This document shows, piece by piece, positions 54,955-64,000 of a stretch of 64,000 nucleotides of DNA. Location: NCBI GenBank assembly GCA_963712435.1, contig CAVQIB010000021.1, positions 62,001 through 126,000 on the forward strand, in the 5' to 3' direction. Every line of letters starts with the position of its first letter. The first letter of the stretch is position 1. The notes under the pieces were generated by a model. That model saw nothing but the letters and a program-made list of their open reading frames with translations. It was not told the origin of the DNA and searched no databases. A program made the translations under genes and the position numbers. This DNA comes from Rhodoplanes sp963712435. GTDB lineage: Bacteria > Pseudomonadota > Alphaproteobacteria > Rhizobiales > Xanthobacteraceae.

Positions 54955-56065
54955 GCCACGAGCCCCCGCCGCGTGAGTTCGGTCGTCGCGTGCTCGATGT
55001 GATCGATCGCGATCTCGTGCGAAAGCCAGCCTGCGAGTTCCTCGAGTCCCGCGCGGAAGTCGACCTGGGGGAAAAGCCCAGCTTCGCCTTGCTCTTTCCG
55101 ATGTCGGCGAAGCAGTGCCGGATGTCGCCCGCGCGGGATTTCCCGGTGATGTGCGGGGCGATTTCGCTCACCTCCATGACGCGTGCGAGATCGTGCGCGA
55201 GGTCGGCGATGCTGCGGCTCTCGCCCGAGCCGACATTGAAGACGTCGCCCGCGCCCAGCTCGGTTCCGAGCGCGAGGAAACACGCTTCCGCCACGTCGCG
55301 CACATGAACGAAGTCGCGCCGCTGGAGACCGTCCTCGAACACGAGTGGCGGGCGTTTGTTCAGGAGGCGCGCGGCGAAGATCGCCATCACGCCCGTATAG
55401 GGATTGGAAAGCGCCTGGCGCGGCCCGTAGACATTGAAGAAACGCAGCGCGACCGTCGGAATGCCGTAAGCGCGCCCGATGATCAGGCACATGCGCTCCT
55501 GGCAGAATTTGTTGAGGGCATAGATCGAGTTGAGCGAAGGCGGCTTGGTTTCCGGCGTTGGAACCGGCGCGAGCGGCGCTCCGTTCTCGTCCTGCGGCTC
55601 CCATTCGCCGCGGCGAATCTGATCGAGCCTGCGCTCAGGCGGGTTGACCAGCGTGCCGTCGGCCCGCCGCGCGAGCCCTTCGCCATAGACGCTCATCGAC
55701 GAGGCGCAGACGAGCCGCTCGACCGGATGGCGCAGCAGCGCTTCGAGCAGCACGGCCGTGCCGCAATCATTGACGTCGGTGTAGTGGGCGATCTTGTACA
55801 TGCTCTGGCCGACGCCGACGGCGGCGGCGAGATGGATCACGGCGCCTACGCCGGCAAGGGCGCGGTTCAAGACCTCGCGATTGCGGACGTCGCCGATCAC
55901 CAGTTCAGCGTCATCGGCAAGATAGGCCGGCCGGGTGATCTCGCCGTGCACCTGCGGGATCAGGTTATCGAGGATGCGTACGGCGAAGCCGCGAGCGAGC
56001 AGCAGATCCGCAACATGCGACCCGATAAAGCCCGCTCCGCCGGTGATGAGAACATGCGTCGGCAT
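54951..56065 (-). CDS. NAD-dependent sugar epimerase/dehydratase (one frameshift)
   Basis: About 371 codons from ATG 56065 (MPTHVLITGGAGFIGSHVAD). Clean to about 55080: VIHLAAAVGVGQSMYKIAHY, ASSMSVYGEG, Y-x-x-x-K in SIYALNKFCQERM, FFNVYGPRQALSNPYTG and FNVGSGESRSI. A one-base shift then gives AGLEELAGWLSHEIAIDHIE and a stop at 54951. Extended SDR of UDP-sugar 4-epimerase type (WbpP/WcaG-like); the R-R-D-F-V-H-V-R-D loop is present. It follows deoB on the same strand and overlaps the next gene by 4 nt. Confidence 0.88.
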
Positions 56066-56152
56066 TTCTGCTTCCTTGTGTCCGCCGGTATGCGAACGCC
56101 GAGCGCAAATGTTTGTTCCTGTGCGTTGGTGCCATGGCACCGCAGGAGCGCA

Positions 56153-57363
56153 TCAGAATGCGCGCCCGGTCCGCTCCACGGCAGAGCGAGATGGCGTGCG
56201 ACCGACGCGGCGATGTCCGCATAGGACGACCGCGCGTCGATCGAGCCGGGACGCGCCGCGCCGTAAGCGAGCACCGGCGCCTGTTCGCGTGTGTGGTCGC
56301 TGCCGCGATAGGTCGGGTCGCAGCCGTGATCGGCGGTGATGATCACGAGGTCATCCGGGCGCAGGACCGAATCGAGTTCGGGCAGATGGCGATCAAACGA
56401 TTCGAGAGCGGCGGCATAGCCGGGAACGTCGCGCCGGTGGCCGTAGAGGCTGTCGAAATCGATGAAATTGGCGAACAGAAATCCGCCGTCGGTAAGCGCG
56501 CCGGCGCCCTCGATCGTGCGGTCGAACAGCGCAGCGTTGCCGGACGCCTTGAGCACGCGCCCCGTCGCGCGATGCGCGAAAATGTCGGCGATCTTCCCGA
56601 CCGTGATGATGTCGCGGCCGCCAGCCATGGCGCTGTCGAGGATGGTCGGCGCGGGCGGCGGCACGGCGTAGTCGCGCCGGTTCGCGGTGCGGGTGAAATC
56701 GGCGGGAGAGTCGCCGACGAACGGGCGCGCGATCACGCGTCCGATGTTCAAGGGATCGAGCAGGCGGCGCGCGATGGCGCACGCCTCGTAAAGCCTGTCG
56801 AGCCCGAAGGCATCCTCATGCGCGGCGATCTGGAAGACGCTGTCGACCGACGTGTAGCAGATGGGCTTGCCGGTCCGCAGATGCGCTTCGCCGAGCGCGG
56901 CGATGATGTCCGTGCCGGATGCGTGCGTGTCGCCGAGAATGCCGGGCAACCGCGCCTCGCGGCACAGCGCCTCGACCAGCTGCGGCGGGAAGCACGGACT
57001 GGCGTTCGGAAAGTATCCCCAATCGAAACGCACCGGGCAGCCGGCCATCTCCCAGTGTCCGGATGGCGTGTCCTTGCCGCGCGAGACCTCCGCGGCGCAG
57101 CCGTAGCGTCCGCGCAATCCGTTCGCCTCGAGCCCCGGCGGCACGCGGCCGGTCGCGAGGCGGCACGCTTCGCCGAGCCCGAGCCGCGCGAGGTTCGGCA
57201 GGTCGAGCGGCCCACGTCGCAGGCCGGGCCGATCGCCTTCGCCGCGCGCGCAGGCGTCTGCGATATGGCCGACGGTGTCGGCGCCCGCGTCGCCGTACTG
57301 CGCAGCATCGGGGGCGCCTCCGATGCCGACCGAGTTGAGAACGAGAACGAAGGCGCGGGGCAT
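56153..57363 (-). CDS. deoB: Phosphopentomutase
   Basis: About 403 residues from ATG 57363, matching family length. DeoB interconverts ribose-1-phosphate and ribose-5-phosphate (alkaline phosphatase superfamily, two Mn ions). Seen: GGAPDAAQYGDAGADTVGHI, YGCAAEVSRGKDTPSGHWEM with the phospho-Thr, YTSVDSVFQIAAHED, GKIADIFAHR, FIDFDSLYGHRRD and IITADHGCDPTY. A one-base shift near 56175 gives the usual G-R-A-F end at 56153; without it the frame runs on over the next gene. The first metal ligand, normally Asp in V-L-D-S-x-G, is Asn here (VLNSVGIGG). It sits inside a glycan operon, 13 nt after a methyltransferase gene. Confidence 0.9.
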
Positions 57364-57376
57364 CGATGTCCTCCGA

Positions 57377-58312
57377 CTAAGCCGCGCGCCGCAGCTCGAA
57401 GCCGACGGCGTCCCACAGACGAAACCCGCATGCTTCGGAGGTCCGCACGACGAAACCATGGACGGCGGCAAGCTGCGCCACGTCGTGGCGATCGCGATCA
57501 AGGCTGCCGCGGTACGAGTAATTGAGAATGATCAGGACGCCGTCCGGCCGCAGCACGCGACGCGCGTCCGCTATGTGCCGCGCCGCGAGATCATCGCTCG
57601 CCGCGACGAGATAGGGGAATACGTCGATCGCGAGAACGAGATCGAAGCTTGCGTCGCCAAACGCCGCCAGGTCGCGCCCGGAGGTGCGCAGGACCGCGAC
57701 ATTCGCAAGCGACGCGGTTCTGCCGCAGGCCGCCTCCGCCATGCCAAGCGAGATGTCGGCGCCGACGGCGAGGCGCACGCGCGGCGCGAGCGCTTCGAGA
57801 ACGCGTCCGATGCCACAGCCGAGATCGAGCACGCGATGCTCGCGGCCGATCAGGCCCGCCCGATCAAGCCATGCGATGATCTCCTGCGTCGCCGCCGCGA
57901 GCAGATCGCTGCGACCGAGCGAATAGAGGGCGACGCTCGCTTCCGCCGAGCGGGCGCAAGCGCGGTCGAACACGCCGGCCCAGTGCGCGACCGGGTCATC
58001 CTCCAGCCCCGGTGGGCTGTCGTGATCGGACGCGATCGCGTTGATCGTGGATAAAGCCTGCGGTCCGCGGTGAAGCAGGGCCAGAGCCTGGCGGAGCCGA
58101 TCGGTCTCCATCCGCGCTCCGCGTCCCGCGCATCGGCCGATCGCAGTTTGCAGCGCAAGCTCGGCGCTCGCGGCGTCCGCGCCGGCGATCGCGATCTGCG
58201 CCAGCGCGACATTCGGCGAAAGCTCGCCGCGGGCGCACGACTTGAGCGCGTGCCTCGTTCCCGCCGTCCAGTCGCTCGGCAGCGTGGCGACAATATCGTC
58301 GGTCTCGGTCAT
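57377..58312 (-). CDS. Class I SAM-dependent methyltransferase
   Basis: 311 residues from ATG 58312, in ATGA overlap with the stop of the acyltransferase gene. A helical N-terminal domain of about 140 residues, then the methyltransferase fold: motif I VLDLGCGIGRVLEALAP, ADISLGMAEAA, motif IV FDLVLAIDVFPYLV and VLRPDGVLIILNYSY. The N-terminal helical part is uncommon and may bind the acceptor. Frame intact. In this setting it could methylate a sugar hydroxyl or amine; no substrate can be assigned. Confidence 0.87.
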   Translation of the reverse strand: MTETDDIVATLPSDWTAGTRHALKSCARGELSPNVALAQIAIAGADAASAELALQTAIGRCAGRGARMETDRLRQALALLHRGPQALSTINAIASDHDSPPGLEDDPVAHWAGVFDRACARSAEASVALYSLGRSDLLAAATQEIIAWLDRAGLIGREHRVLDLGCGIGRVLEALAPRVRLAVGADISLGMAEAACGRTASLANVAVLRTSGRDLAAFGDASFDLVLAIDVFPYLVAASDDLAARHIADARRVLRPDGVLIILNYSYRGSLDRDRHDVAQLAAVHGFVVRTSEACGFRLWDAVGFELRRAA

Positions 58313-59314
58313 ATCGTGTGCCGCCGGAAAACGCGTCTCGTGTTCAAACGGTCGACCGCACCCCAATCATATTTGTAGGATTCGCCGCCGCGAAGGAAGT
58401 GGAACTCGCGCGCGCCATCGCTGACCGCCTGTTCGATGGCGTGGCCAAGGAGAATAGAACCGGGACTTACAAAGGCGTCCGCGCGATCAAAGCCGGTGAG
58501 ATAGGAATAGGCGCGGTCGCCGCAAACAAACCCGTAAGAGGCGGCGCTCACGCGGCCGGCGATGATCAGCAGGTAAAGGCGTGCAAGGCCCGCCGCGCAA
58601 AGTTGCGGCAGCGCCTTGGCATGAAAGCTTCGCACCCGCGGATCGCTGAAAACGCCGGCTTCGCCGGCGCTCTCCCAGCGCGTCTGGTGGAGCCGGATCA
58701 GCTCGCGCAGGAAGCTCGCCGTGTCGGCGCGCCCGTCGATGATCTCGACAGGTCCGCGTCGGGCCGCCCGGTTGCGCGCTCCCGCCAGGCTTCTGCCGCC
58801 TGCGAACAGGGATCGCCTGGCGCAGCCCGGCAACGTCCGACGGCAGCGTCAGCACCGGACAGGGAACCGTGCTATCGGCCTCTTCCGTCCATTCGTCGGG
58901 GCAGGAAAACCGCAGTCCCGCAGCATCAGGCGCGAGCTCCGTCAGCTCCCATTCGTCCCACGCGCGCTCCCTTGTCGCGATACAATCGACGACATCGTCC
59001 AATGCATCGGGGGCGTCCGCCCCCACCAGCAGGTCGAGATAATCGCTCACGGAAACGCCGATCGGCAGGATGCGCCGGCGGCATGCGCCCAACTCGACAT
59101 AGCACGGCGCGAGCGCGATCAGCCGGTCGGCCTGCCACACGGCAACGACGAACAATTCGCCGGGCGAGAAGCAGTCCCACCAGGGCAGCAGCCAGGCCGG
59201 CGACTGGAAGGGCGTCGCGTTGGGCGCGGCCCGCCACAACTCCCACCACTTCGGGACGAGCGCTGCGAACGCTGCTCGGTCGCGAATGGCGCGGGCCGAT
59301 GACGCGCTTCTCAT
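58309..59314 (-). CDS. BioF2/FemAB-like GNAT acyltransferase (one frameshift)
   Basis: About 335 codons from ATG 59314, in ATGA overlap with the GT4 stop. N-terminal half: ATPFQSPAWLLPWWDCFSP and VVAVWQADRLIALAPCYVE. After a one-base shift near 58790: LIRLHQTRWESAGEAGVFSD, SAASYGFVCGDRAYSYLTGF and FLRGGESYKYDWGAV near the end. This is the CelD/BioF2-like acetyltransferase fold, a double GNAT found in polysaccharide clusters. It likely transfers an acyl group to an amino sugar, which fits the PIG-L deacetylase two genes upstream. Confidence 0.84.
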
Positions 59315-60372
59315 GCGACGCGTCCGGCCGCGGCGGGTTCGCGTGCGACGAGCCGCTGGTAGAGCGCAAAGTAGCGCGCGATCATCCAATCGAGCGGAAA
59401 GCGCCAGCGCGCGCTGGCCCGGCAGGCATCCGGGTCGAGCGCATCGCAGCGGAGGATCGCGGCCGCCATCTCCTCTTCGTCGCCAACGAGAAAACCGGTG
59501 CGCCCCTGCTCGATCACTTCATGGAGCGCGCCGGCGCGGAAACCGACCACCGGCGTGCCGGACGCAATCGCCTCGCGCGCCGCAAGCGAGCTTGTTTCCG
59601 CGACCAGCGACGGCGCCAGCAGGCAGCGCGCCGCGGCGAGCAGCCGGCGCTTGCGCGCGAACCCGACCGGCCCGATGAAGCGCCGCATGCGATCCAGCCG
59701 CGGGCGCACTTCGGCCTCGAAGTAACGCTCGTGTTCCGGGTAGCTGAACGTCGCGCCGGCGATGATGAGCGGAACGCCCGCGCGCTTCGCCGCGTCGATG
59801 GCGATATGCACCCCCTTTTCCGGACAGATACGCGTCAGCATCAGCGCGAAGCCCCGCTTGCGCTGGCGCATTTCGAACGCCTCCGTCGGCACGGCGTTCT
59901 CGATCACGCCGAGGATGTTCGGATCGCGGCCCCGTTCGGCCCGCTGACTTCGCGACACGCACACAAGGTGCGTGTGCGGCCGACTCAACGCGAGGGCGGA
60001 GTTGGTATACCAGGACAGCGGCAGGTGCAGCGTCACGAGCGCCGGCGGGCCGGGCGGCGGCAGATAGGCATGGAAATCGATTCCGTGCATGTGGATCATG
60101 TCGACTTTGAAACGGCTCAGCGCGGTGCAGATCGCGGTCGCGGTCTGGGACCGGGCGAGCGCCTGCGCCTGTGCGTCGATGCGGCCGTTGATGCGCGGGA
60201 CGTCGATGAGCGTGCCGGCGACCTGCGAGCCGTTGCAGGCGACCACGATCGATTGGTGGCCGGCCTGCGTCAGCGCGTAGTCGAGCTGGTGAAGAATTTG
60301 TTCCGCCCCGCCGACGGCGTCCGGGCCGACGGGCGCGAGGGGATAGGCGACGCTGAGAACGGTCAGGCGCAT
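59311..60372 (-). CDS. Glycosyltransferase family 4
   Basis: 353 residues from ATG 60372 (MRLTVLSVAYPLAPVGPDAV). GT-B fold: GGAEQILHQLDYALTQAGH, MIHMHGIDFHAYLPPPG, VCVSRSQRAERG, VIENAVPTEAFE, ALMLTRICPEKGVHIAIDA and the C-domain donor site LAPSLVAETSSLAAREAIAS with G-T-P-V-V-G-F. Intact frame. It lies 5 nt downstream of the PIG-L deacetylase gene, a pairing known from GPI-like, mycothiol-like and bacillithiol-like pathways, where a GT4 adds an N-acetylamino sugar that PIG-L then deacetylates. Confidence 0.92.
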   Translation of the reverse strand: MRLTVLSVAYPLAPVGPDAVGGAEQILHQLDYALTQAGHQSIVVACNGSQVAGTLIDVPRINGRIDAQAQALARSQTATAICTALSRFKVDMIHMHGIDFHAYLPPPGPPALVTLHLPLSWYTNSALALSRPHTHLVCVSRSQRAERGRDPNILGVIENAVPTEAFEMRQRKRGFALMLTRICPEKGVHIAIDAAKRAGVPLIIAGATFSYPEHERYFEAEVRPRLDRMRRFIGPVGFARKRRLLAAARCLLAPSLVAETSSLAAREAIASGTPVVGFRAGALHEVIEQGRTGFLVGDEEEMAAAILRCDALDPDACRASARWRFPLDWMIARYFALYQRLVAREPAAAGRVA

Positions 60373-60377
60373 CGGAG

Positions 60378-61251
60378 TCACCTCAGCCTGAGCGCGCGCA
60401 GCGCATCGGCCGCGAGCGCGGTCCAGCGCGAGCCCGTCATGCCCCACGGATGGCGTTCGTAAAGGAGGAGCCCTCGATTGGGCAGCGCCGTGAAATCGTA
60501 TGCCGGCGCGCGGCGGAAGAACTCGGCATCGAGCGAAAACGCCGACAGCACGTCGCCCTGCGTCGCGTGCGCGGCGATCATCCGCCGTTTCAGCCGCTTC
60601 TCGTTCCGCCCGAGAGGCAGCGCGAGACTTGCGTATTCGCCGGCCGGCGCGAAGGATTGCAGCAATTGCCCGGACGGCCCCAGGCGATAGAACGGCATTT
60701 CGATGATCTCGAGCGGGCGACCGCGCCGCGCGAGCAAGCGCGCCGCCGCATGCACGGCGAATGCGGTTGCATCGTGATCGGGATGGCCGCCCTCATAGGC
60801 GTGCGTGAGCGCGAGGGAAACGCCTCGATCGAGGAACAGCGGCACCAACCTCCGCGCGATCATCGCGAGACCGAATGCCGCCGCCTGATCCTCCACATGC
60901 AGCGCGATGATTGCGGAGTCCTCGATTCCGGCATGCGCCAGCGCGGACCGAAGCTCGTCTTGGCGGGCGCACGCATAGGCGTCCGGGTCGCCGAACCCGT
61001 GCGCCCGCGCGTAGATCGGATTGCGCGGCGCGCCGTCCGTCACGCAAATGATCGTCGCCCCGCGCAGGCGCGGCAGCTGGGCGCCGCATCCGAGCGTCTC
61101 GTCGTCGGGGTGGGCGAGCACGATGGCGACCCCCGCCGAGTTCGATGGCCGGCCGCGCCGGATCGGCCAGCGCGGAGAGAAACGCCTCCGCACGGTTTGC
61201 GTCGAAGCGCTGCGGCTTCGCCGGATCGCGCGCTGCAAGCATCGCCATCAT
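60378..61251 (-). CDS. PIG-L family deacetylase (one frameshift)
   Basis: About 291 codons from ATG 61251 (MMAMLAARDPAKPQ). After a shift near 61135 the frame is clean. Zn ligands are in VLAHPDDETLG (A-H-P-D-D-E) and GGHPDHDATAF (H-x-x-H-D). The family removes N-acetyl groups from GlcNAc-linked substrates in the cytoplasm. Together with the adjacent GT4 and the FemAB-like acyltransferase it suggests that an amino sugar is unmasked and re-acylated. Confidence 0.88.
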
Positions 61252-61276
61252 GCCTCACAGGTGATGGCCTGCGCCG

Positions 61277-62184
61277 TCATGGCGTGTCCGCGGCCGGAGT
61301 AGCGTCGGTCATCGCCGCGCAGAAGTCGGCGAACCCGGCGTGTCGCGCGGCGGGCTGGTGTGGTGCGGCGCGATGCCGCGATGCTCCGGCGTGAAGCAGA
61401 AGGTCACCGTCACGTCGAAATCGGCCAGCGCCTCCATCTGCCGGTCGAACCAGTCGAGCGCGTTCGGGCCGGAAGCTGTCGGCCCAGGACAGGCCGGTGC
61501 GCAGATGGCGCACGCCGAGCCGCTTCATCCAGGCGCACGGCGTCGTCGAGCCGATGGTCCTCGAAGTGGAACCACTGGCAGAGCCCCATCTCGGGCGTGT
61601 GCCGGGCGAAGGCCTCGAGCGCCGGCTTCGGCGTGCCGTCCTCGCGCAGCAGGCCCATGTAGAAGTGGCGGTAGTAGGACGAGCCCTCGGCCTCGCGGTG
61701 GCGCGTCGTCGCCTCCCAGGCGCGCGGCAGGTCGTAGAGGCTGTACCAGTGGATGCGCGGCGCGCGGCCGATCAGCAGCTCGGCGGTGCGCTCGAGGCCC
61801 CAGGCCTGCACCTCCTCGGCGCCGAAGGTCGAGACGCCGACCTCGCGACACCCAGACCGGCTGGTCGGTGACCGCGCGGATCTCGTCGAGCTTCGCCGGC
61901 CATTCGTCGATCTGCCACAGGTTCCAGTCGAGCGGAAAGCCGTGCACGGCGACCACGTCGACATGCGTCGAGCACGCCGTCGCTCGGCCATGTTGCCGAT
62001 GAAGGCCGGGTCGATCGGCGAGATGCCGCCGAGCACGCGCGGCAGCGCCGGGTTCTCGGCCGCGGATCGCGTCGCGCGGCGGCGGTCGCCATGTCGGCGA
62101 ACAGCGCGCCAGTCCGGGATCGATCTCCGGATCCCAGTGCGACTTGTTGTTCGGCTCGTTCCAGATCATCGCCGCTTCGATCAT
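61277..62184 (-). pseudogene. Glycosidase-like protein of the glycan cluster (many frameshifts)
   Basis: About 303 codons from ATG 62184 (MIEAAMIWNEPNNKSHWD). Pieces in order: VLGGISPIDPAFIGNMAER, VDVVAVHGFPLDWNLWQIDE, GVSTFGAEEVQAWGLERTAE, IHWYSLYDLPRAWEATTRHR, SSYYRHFYMGLLREDGTPKP, LCQWFHFEDHRLDDAV and MKRLGVRHLRTGLSWADSF, ending at TGA 61277-61279. W-N-E-P-N-N at the start resembles the acid/base motif of GH39/GH5-like TIM barrels, and W-V-S-E-V-G-V-S the nucleophile strand. It may trim or transfer a sugar; some relatives are inactive. Frame changes occur about every 80 nt. Confidence 0.72.
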
Positions 62185-62219
62185 GCGCTCGCTCCCCTGG
62201 CCGGATAGACCGCGCGCGG

Positions 62220-62964
62220 TCACGCCGGCGCGGCCGCTCGCGCGCGGCGGCAGATGATAGACCTCCGTCCTCGGGATGCTCGACGATCTCGAAGCCGGCG
62301 CTGCGCAGCATCGCCTCGGCGCAGGCGCGGTTCGGGCACCCACCAGTTGGTCGGATCGCCGGCGTAGCGGTGCTCGATGAAGTGCAGCTTCGGGTAGCCC
62401 GGCTCGTCGAACGGCTCGGCGTTCGCAGAAGGCGTAGTCGTCGGCGACCGGCTCGACCTCGTCGCTGCCGCGCTGCATCGACTGGAAGACCAGCAGGTCG
62501 CCGGCGACGTGCTCGTGGATCAGGTCGAGCGCGAGCAGCGGATGGCGCAGGTGGTAGAGCACGCCCATGAAGAGCACGATGTCGAAGCGCTCGCCGAGCG
62601 CGCCGACGTCGTAGACCGAGAGCTGGCGGAACTCGATGTCGAGGCCGCGTCACCTCGGCGGCGAAGCGCGCCTGCGCCAGGTAGTCCTCGTCGAAGTCGA
62701 TGCCGACCACGCGGTCGGCGCCGCGCCGCTTCATCTCGATCGCGTAGAAGCCGGCGTTGCAGCCGATGTCGAGCACGCGTGCTGGCCGGTGAGGTCCGCC
62801 GGCATCGCGTCCGCGAAGCGCGCGCCATTTCACGGCCGGATAGTCGCCGAGGAAATGCTCGGGCGCGGTCCGCACGCCGCTGCAGGTCGAGTTGTGGAAC
62901 CACGGGCCGAGCGCCGCGACCTGCGCTGCCGCGTTCTTCGGCGTGTGCAGGGCCGATGCGCCAT
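62220..62964 (-). pseudogene. SAM methyltransferase of the glycan cluster (many frameshifts)
   Basis: Pieces of one class I methyltransferase in order: AAQVAALGPWFHN, RTAPEHFLGDYPAVKW, VLDIGCNAGFYAIEMKRRGA (motif I), VVGIDFDEDYLAQARFAAEV, LFMGVLYHLRHPLLALDLI, VFQSMQRGSDE and AEAMLRSAGFEIVEHPED. The F-L-G-D-Y-P and C-N-A-G-F-Y-A-I-E-M-K-R-R-G patterns match a cluster-specific methyltransferase family that I remember as TIGR04290 (unchecked). Start ATG 62964 and end 62220 are approximate, as shifts come every 50-100 nt. Expected length is about 245-260 residues. Confidence 0.72.
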
Positions 62965-63045
62965 GGCGGCCTCATCGCCCTGCTGCCCAGCGCGGGCGCT
63001 CGAGGCCAGCCTGCAGGCCGAACGGCGTCCCCGGCGCTGTGCCCG

Positions 63046-63797
63046 TCACCGGTTTCCGATGCCGCCCCGTCGCTCGAGCAGACTGCACCGCAGCGCGGTA
63101 GCCGTGCAGCGTGCCGACATCGACATAGGCGTGGCCGGCCTTGACGCCGATCGGCCGCGCCGCCCTCGGCGAGCTAGGCGTTGACCAGCGTGCCGAGATA
63201 TTCGTCGCGCACGCTCCGCGCATGCGCCAGAGCCGCGCAGCTCGTGGAAGACGCGGCCGGGCATCTTGAATGCGCCCCAGATCCAGTGCGAGCCGCGCCT
63301 CCGGCCTGCTTGACCTGGATGCTCGCGCACCCGCCCGCCTGCGTCGAGCTCGACGGCGTCGAACAGCTCCGGCCGCGTCGACCGGGAACAGCAGGAAGGA
63401 CAGCCGGTCGTCGGGCAGCTCCGCGAGCGCGTCGCTCGGGAAACCAGACGGTGTCGGGCAGCCCGACCATCACCGTCTCGTCCGGCCCGATCAGCGGGGC
63501 CGGCGCGGAAGATGGCGTCGCACAGCCCGACCGGTTGCGGCTGCACGATGTAGGCGATCGGCGCGCGGCCATAGGCTGCGCCGAAATACTCCATGATGTC
63601 GGACTTGCCCGGCGAGATGACGAAGCAGAGCTTGTCCGCGCCGCCCAGGATCATGCGTTCGACGAGGTACTCGCTCACCGCGCAGGGGCGCTCGTCCCGT
63701 CTCGTGCCGCCGGCTGCCCACCGGCAGCAGCTCCTTGGAGAAGGCCGAGCGGCTGGATGCGGCTGCCGCGGCCGGCGGCCGGGATGATGCCCCACAT
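63046..63797 (-). pseudogene. Sugar-1-phosphate nucleotidyltransferase (several frameshifts)
   Basis: From ATG 63797 (MWGIIPAAGRGSRIQPLG), with the G-x-G-S-R nucleotide loop. Other pieces: SKELLPVGSR, VSEYLVERMILGGADKLCFV, PQPVGLCDAIFRA, DTVWFPE, WIWGAFKMPGRVFHELR, RDEYLGTLVNAWL and YVDVGTLHGYR, ending near 63046. This is the RmlA/GalU-like nucleotidyltransferase fold that activates a sugar phosphate with NTP. It heads the visible part of the cluster after a partial glycosyltransferase. Base and sugar cannot be assigned. Confidence 0.78.
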
Positions 63798-63798
63798 G

Positions 63799-64000
63799 TC
63801 AGGCCTCCGCCGGCTGCCGCATGCGCGGCGCGCGGCATCCGCGCTGCGTCTTCGATGCAGGCCGACAAGCGTTCTCGCGCGATGCGCGGAGGTGTGCTCG
63901 GCGAGCGACGCGTTCCGCGCGGCCGCGCCGATGCGCGCGAGCTCGCGCATCGCTGAGGTCGCAGCGCCGCGAGCGACGTCGTCGGCGTTCCGCGGCGACG
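63799..64000 (-). pseudogene. C-terminal end of a glycosyltransferase (partial, frameshifted)
   Basis: The window ends inside a gene whose last 67 codons read IGAAARNASLAEHTSAHRAR and then EDAARMP, with stop TGA at 63801-63799, overlapping or abutting the nucleotidyltransferase ATG. The G-A-A-A-R-x-x-x-L-A-E-H-T-x-x-H-R-A end is typical of CgeB-like or GT4 glycosyltransferases. The N-terminal part lies beyond the right edge. Confidence 0.5.

Noticed and set aside
55960..56152. Extension of phosphopentomutase by about 65 codons to 55960
   Set aside because: The added residues overlap the next gene and do not resemble DeoB; a one-base shift near 56175 restores the usual short G-R-A-F end.

Overview
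The window reads as chromosomal DNA of a high-GC alphaproteobacterium, most likely Hyphomicrobiales (Rhizobiales). Supporting signs are the protein types (NDUFA9-like oxidoreductase, extensin-family protein, RTX haem peroxidase, CgeB-like glycosyltransferases), the tRNA-Leu and tRNA-Met sequences, and a palindromic intergenic repeat at 40.26-40.34 kb of a kind common in that group. No rRNA, CRISPR array, intact transposon or origin is seen. Gene order is dense with many 1-4 nt start/stop overlaps.

Layout. 0-8 kb is housekeeping: an RlpA-like tail, a small phosphatase, tRNA-Leu, an NDUFA9-like dehydratase, an LldD-type oxidase, metK and a P2-type cation ATPase (both minus strand), and an NTF2-like protein. 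8.0-9.5 kb is a scar at tRNA-Met: the C-terminal remnant of a large serine recombinase, a 73-bp tandem duplication inside it, and a FAD-oxidase fragment. 9.5-26.9 kb is a secretion island: a NarL-type response regulator and its histidine kinase, then divergently a giant RTX protein with two animal-type haem peroxidase modules (about 3,180 codons), a type I secretion ABC protein, a membrane-anchored RTX protein, and an HlyD adaptor. 27-46.9 kb is mixed: M23 peptidase, extensin-like protein, membrane alpha/beta hydrolase, a MoxR ATPase/DUF2201 VWA/membrane protein operon, carotenoid oxygenase, MAPEG protein, BKACE enzyme, PhnD-like binding protein, heptahaem cytochrome-TPR protein, arylsulfatase and an outer-membrane MetA-like protein.

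46.9-64.0 kb is one long minus-strand glycan cluster that continues beyond the right edge: glycosyltransferase, sugar nucleotidyltransferase, methyltransferase, glycosidase-like protein, PIG-L deacetylase, GT4, FemAB/BioF2-like acyltransferase, second methyltransferase, phosphopentomutase, two sugar epimerases, a B12-binding radical SAM protein, another GT4, three CgeB-like glycosyltransferases and a UDP-glucuronate decarboxylase. The gene set suggests assembly of a deacetylated, methylated, acylated oligosaccharide. Its product cannot be read from sequence.

Sequence quality is uneven. Patches (3.2-4.4, 12-16.3, 18.2-22.5, 40.4-43, 46.9-49.7, 53.8-54.9 and 61.2-64 kb) carry a frameshift every 50-200 nt, including in essential metK, while neighbouring patches of 2-3 kb are clean. 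I read these as assembly indels, not gene death, and give the spans of the underlying genes.
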